Assembly: GCF_014218355.1 (NCBI RefSeq)
Contig: NZ_AP023368.1
Location: 1,182,001-1,246,000, forward strand
Reading direction: 5' to 3'
Source: Anaerocolumna chitinilytica
Lineage (GTDB): Bacteria > Bacillota > Clostridia > Lachnospirales > Lachnospiraceae
Length of the DNA: 64,000 bases
This document shows positions 62,343 through 64,000 of the stretch, piece after piece; positions within the stretch are counted from its first letter, which is position 1; each line of letters starts with the position of its first letter. The notes under the pieces are model-generated. The model searched no databases. It was not told the DNA's origin and worked only from the letters and a program-made list of their open reading frames with translations. The translations under genes and the position numbers were made by a program.

Positions 62343-62585
62343 TTACAAATGTTTTAAGTAGATGTGATTGACCTTTAAGGGAAGAGATTTTTTGGCAGTG
62401 CCGGCATTGATTTCCCTTATGATTTTATCTTTATTGGCATTAACAAGAAAAGAGGTTATTTGTTCTTTGGCAGGAATCATGCGAATTCCTGCTTTTAAAA
62501 AGATATTTTTAAGATCATTCGGCAGAAATTTATCAGCCGCTTCATTAAAATCCAGATCTCTTACTCTTACAGTAAATTTCAGCAT
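62343..62585 (-). CDS. small hypothetical protein, 80 aa, paralogue of the 61866 gene
   Basis: It starts MLKFTVRVRDLDFNEAADKF and ends with a strand VNHIYLKHL, the same plan as the 105-aa neighbour but without its second helix. The frame opens to 62774, but GAAAGGAG selects ATG 62585. It is probably the first of two linked genes with identical ribosome binding sites. Unknown function; two such paralogues beside each other suggest a small hetero-oligomer (inference). Confidence 0.7.
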   Translation of the reverse strand: MLKFTVRVRDLDFNEAADKFLPNDLKNIFLKAGIRMIPAKEQITSFLVNANKDKIIREINAGTAKKSLPLKVNHIYLKHL

Positions 62586-62844
62586 AGGGGTTCTCCTTTC
62601 GCAAATTCCGCTTTTGGTTACAGCAGGGCCAAAGAGCACATGCTGTAGGATAAGGGTAAATGCTGGTTTATGTAGTTCCATTATAAGGGAAGAAGTGGTA
62701 ATATACAAGTTAGAATGCAGTAACACGGCAAGAACTGATAGGAACATGAAAATTAAGCAAGCGGGCAGATACAATCAGGCTGCTTGGAATGGCAGGAGTA
62801 TTTCGCAGACCTTTGGGTTGCTAAAATACAGATGGGAGTAAAGG

Positions 62845-63252
62845 ATGTACGGTAATACAAAAGTAAAAAGAACATCTGGTAAATGGAAAAGGAATGATAT
62901 TATTATATTACTGCTTGTTGGCATCTGTGCCTTTCTGCTAATGGAGAAGGATGTTATTTTTGCCGAAGGAAATCCTCTGGTCTTTATAAAACCCATGTTT
63001 TTGCTGGCAACAGGCAAGGAATATACAGAGGTTTCTATAAAGGGCACAGAAGAGGGCAAAGAAATAGTATATCTTACCCAAAGAAGTGAAAAAGAGAACC
63101 TTTTTAAGCATATAGAAGAAGCTTATAAAGTGAAATTTACAGAGCAAAATGGAAATGCTTATACATTCTATGGTTCTTCAGGGAAAAAAGTTTTAACCGG
63201 AAGGATATATCTGAAGTATTATATTGTTTGGAGACTCCATGAGAACAAGTAG
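62845..63252 (+). CDS. hypothetical membrane-anchored protein, 135 aa
   Basis: Not recognised. A basic start (KVKRTSGKWKRND) precedes one membrane helix (residues 19-33, IIILLLVGICAFLLM), then an external soluble domain of mixed strands and helix (VSIKGTEEGKEIVYLTQ, NGNAYTFYGSSGKKVLTGR). GGGAG six bases before ATG 62845 fits. Single gene with its own terminator; divergent from the small paralogue pair. Confidence 0.7.
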   Translation: MYGNTKVKRTSGKWKRNDIIILLLVGICAFLLMEKDVIFAEGNPLVFIKPMFLLATGKEYTEVSIKGTEEGKEIVYLTQRSEKENLFKHIEEAYKVKFTEQNGNAYTFYGSSGKKVLTGRIYLKYYIVWRLHENK

Positions 63253-63337
63253 TGCAGCTAATCTGATAACAAATTACGAAAGCGGTGAGGACAAGGACTG
63301 CATATGATATATCTATGAGGTAAAGAATCACTAAACA

Positions 63338-63381
63338 CAGGCTATCTATGATGTTGTTTTATCATAGATAGCCTGCTTTTT
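63338..63381. terminator. terminator between the 62845 gene and the esterase gene
   Basis: CAGGCTATCTATGAT pairs perfectly with ATCATAGATAGCCTG (15 bp), followed by CTTTTTA. Confidence 0.92.
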
Positions 63382-63407
63382 ATAGAAATCTATAACAAAC
63401 TGTCATT

Positions 63408-64000
63408 TCAAAAATTGCTGCATTTCTGCTTAATAAACTCAGATAATTGTACAGCCATTTGATGATGCTTTTTTATTGAGGGGTGCCCGGAGCCGCCCAT
63501 GCCTTCTTCCGGCCGTTTAATCAAAGGGAACTCCATAAAATGAATATGTGTGTCTCCCTCTTCCTGCAAAGTTCTAACCAGTGCTTCTAGATAAGGGCTT
63601 GGACCAAGGTTCATTGGGCCGATGACACAGAACAGCTCGGCAGCCGGATATCTGCTACGGATAAAATCTGTCAGATTACGATAGCGGTTAGTATAGTCAG
63701 TGGGCTCAATAGGTGCTGACCAATCATTGGTTCCGAGATTAACGACAATTACCTCTGGCTCGAAGGGGTCAAGTGCTTTCTGGTCTAGGTCCGGACAGAT
63801 ATTTTCCATAAAATAATCTGTCATACGGCCTTCTTTTGAACCGCCAAAATTCTGATAACAGCCTGTTCCGGAGGCACCTACGATTAAGGTTTCAGCATTT
63901 AAAAAATCCCCTAGCAAAGCGCTGTAAGCCAGAGCGTTATTTTCTCTGGATGCATCACAGTCGCAAGGAATCTGAGCTTCATTTCCGTAACCGCATGTAA
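63408..64000 (-). CDS. SGNH hydrolase, CE2-like carbohydrate esterase (5' part beyond window)
   Basis: The frame stays open to the window end (codons from 63998 read TCGYGNEAQIPCDCD...), so the visible 197 residues are the C-terminal part. TCGYGN is the sequence following the catalytic serine block GDSI in CE2 esterases; the serine itself lies outside. Further motifs are VNLGTNDWSAP (SGNH block III) and the catalytic histidine in GSGHPSIKKH. CE2 enzymes deacetylate plant polysaccharides. The TTG at 63917 is not the real start. It fits a plant-fibre-degrading anaerobe. Confidence 0.88.
   Translation of the reverse strand, partial: TCGYGNEAQIPCDCDASRENNALAYSALLGDFLNAETLIVGASGTGCYQNFGGSKEGRMTDYFMENICPDLDQKALDPFEPEVIVVNLGTNDWSAPIEPTDYTNRYRNLTDFIRSRYPAAELFCVIGPMNLGPSPYLEALVRTLQEEGDTHIHFMEFPLIKRPEEGMGGSGHPSIKKHHQMAVQLSEFIKQKCSNF

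Overview
The window is a chromosomal segment of a low-GC, anaerobic Firmicute, most likely a Lachnospiraceae/Clostridia member of the Lachnoclostridium-Anaerocolumna type. The evidence is the scfA-scfB (SCIFF peptide and radical SAM maturase) locus beside tgt-yajC-TIGR04086, the anaerobic HemZ, a rubrerythrin, ClpC, a SleB-type LysM hydrolase, a class D-type sortase with an LPxTA substrate, AGGAGG-type ribosome binding sites and many hairpin terminators. Most of the window is ordinary vegetative chromosome. I see no prophage, no intact transposase and no rRNA. The species assignment is inference.

Layout. 1-9.3 kb: the 3' part of clpC, a small unknown gene with a structured leader, radA, a soluble chemoreceptor-like protein, a 50-residue ORF on the minus strand, rubrerythrin, an MFS transporter, a holin-like protein, DinB-like and DUF4177 proteins. 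9.6-19.3 kb: tRNA-Trp, a large GGDEF-EAL protein, tgt, yajC, a PHP phosphoesterase, TIGR04086, scfA, scfB and recJ. 19.4-32 kb: a beta-propeller-like protein, apt, the RelA/SpoT homologue, an MBL hydrolase, hemZ, an HD-GYP protein, an M18 aminopeptidase, a Dabb protein, aspS, an XRE/DUF1294 pair and a cold-shock protein. 32-38 kb: a corrinoid-activator-like ASKHA ferredoxin facing a cobalamin-riboswitch-controlled DUF4430/ECF-S pair, then galM, upp and an unknown membrane protein.

38-43.5 kb: a four-gene iron-siderophore ABC operon with ATGA overlaps, followed by an orphan CRISPR array without cas genes. One end of the array collapses into a palindrome, and the DNA beyond it carries IS21-end-like repeats. 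43.5-53.5 kb: a DUF2975/XRE/B12-type radical SAM operon, a tocopherol-cyclase-like gene coupled to a Rieske-FAD oxidoreductase, a LytTR two-component system coupled to a YhfC protease and a DUF3887 lipoprotein, a TSUP permease and a YitT protein. 53.6-58.5 kb: a 15-codon leader peptide with alternative hairpins and a terminator ahead of an ABC-2 exporter operon, then eno behind a perfect Fur-type box. 58.5-64 kb: the LysM-SleB hydrolase, the sortase and its acidic LPKTA substrate, two small paralogues and a truncated CE2-like esterase.

Best candidates for something undescribed: the attenuator at 53.69-53.92 kb; the DUF2975-XRE-radical SAM operon; the orphan CRISPR array with its palindromic end; the Fur-type box on eno; and the 50-residue ORF whose 3' end forms the terminator.
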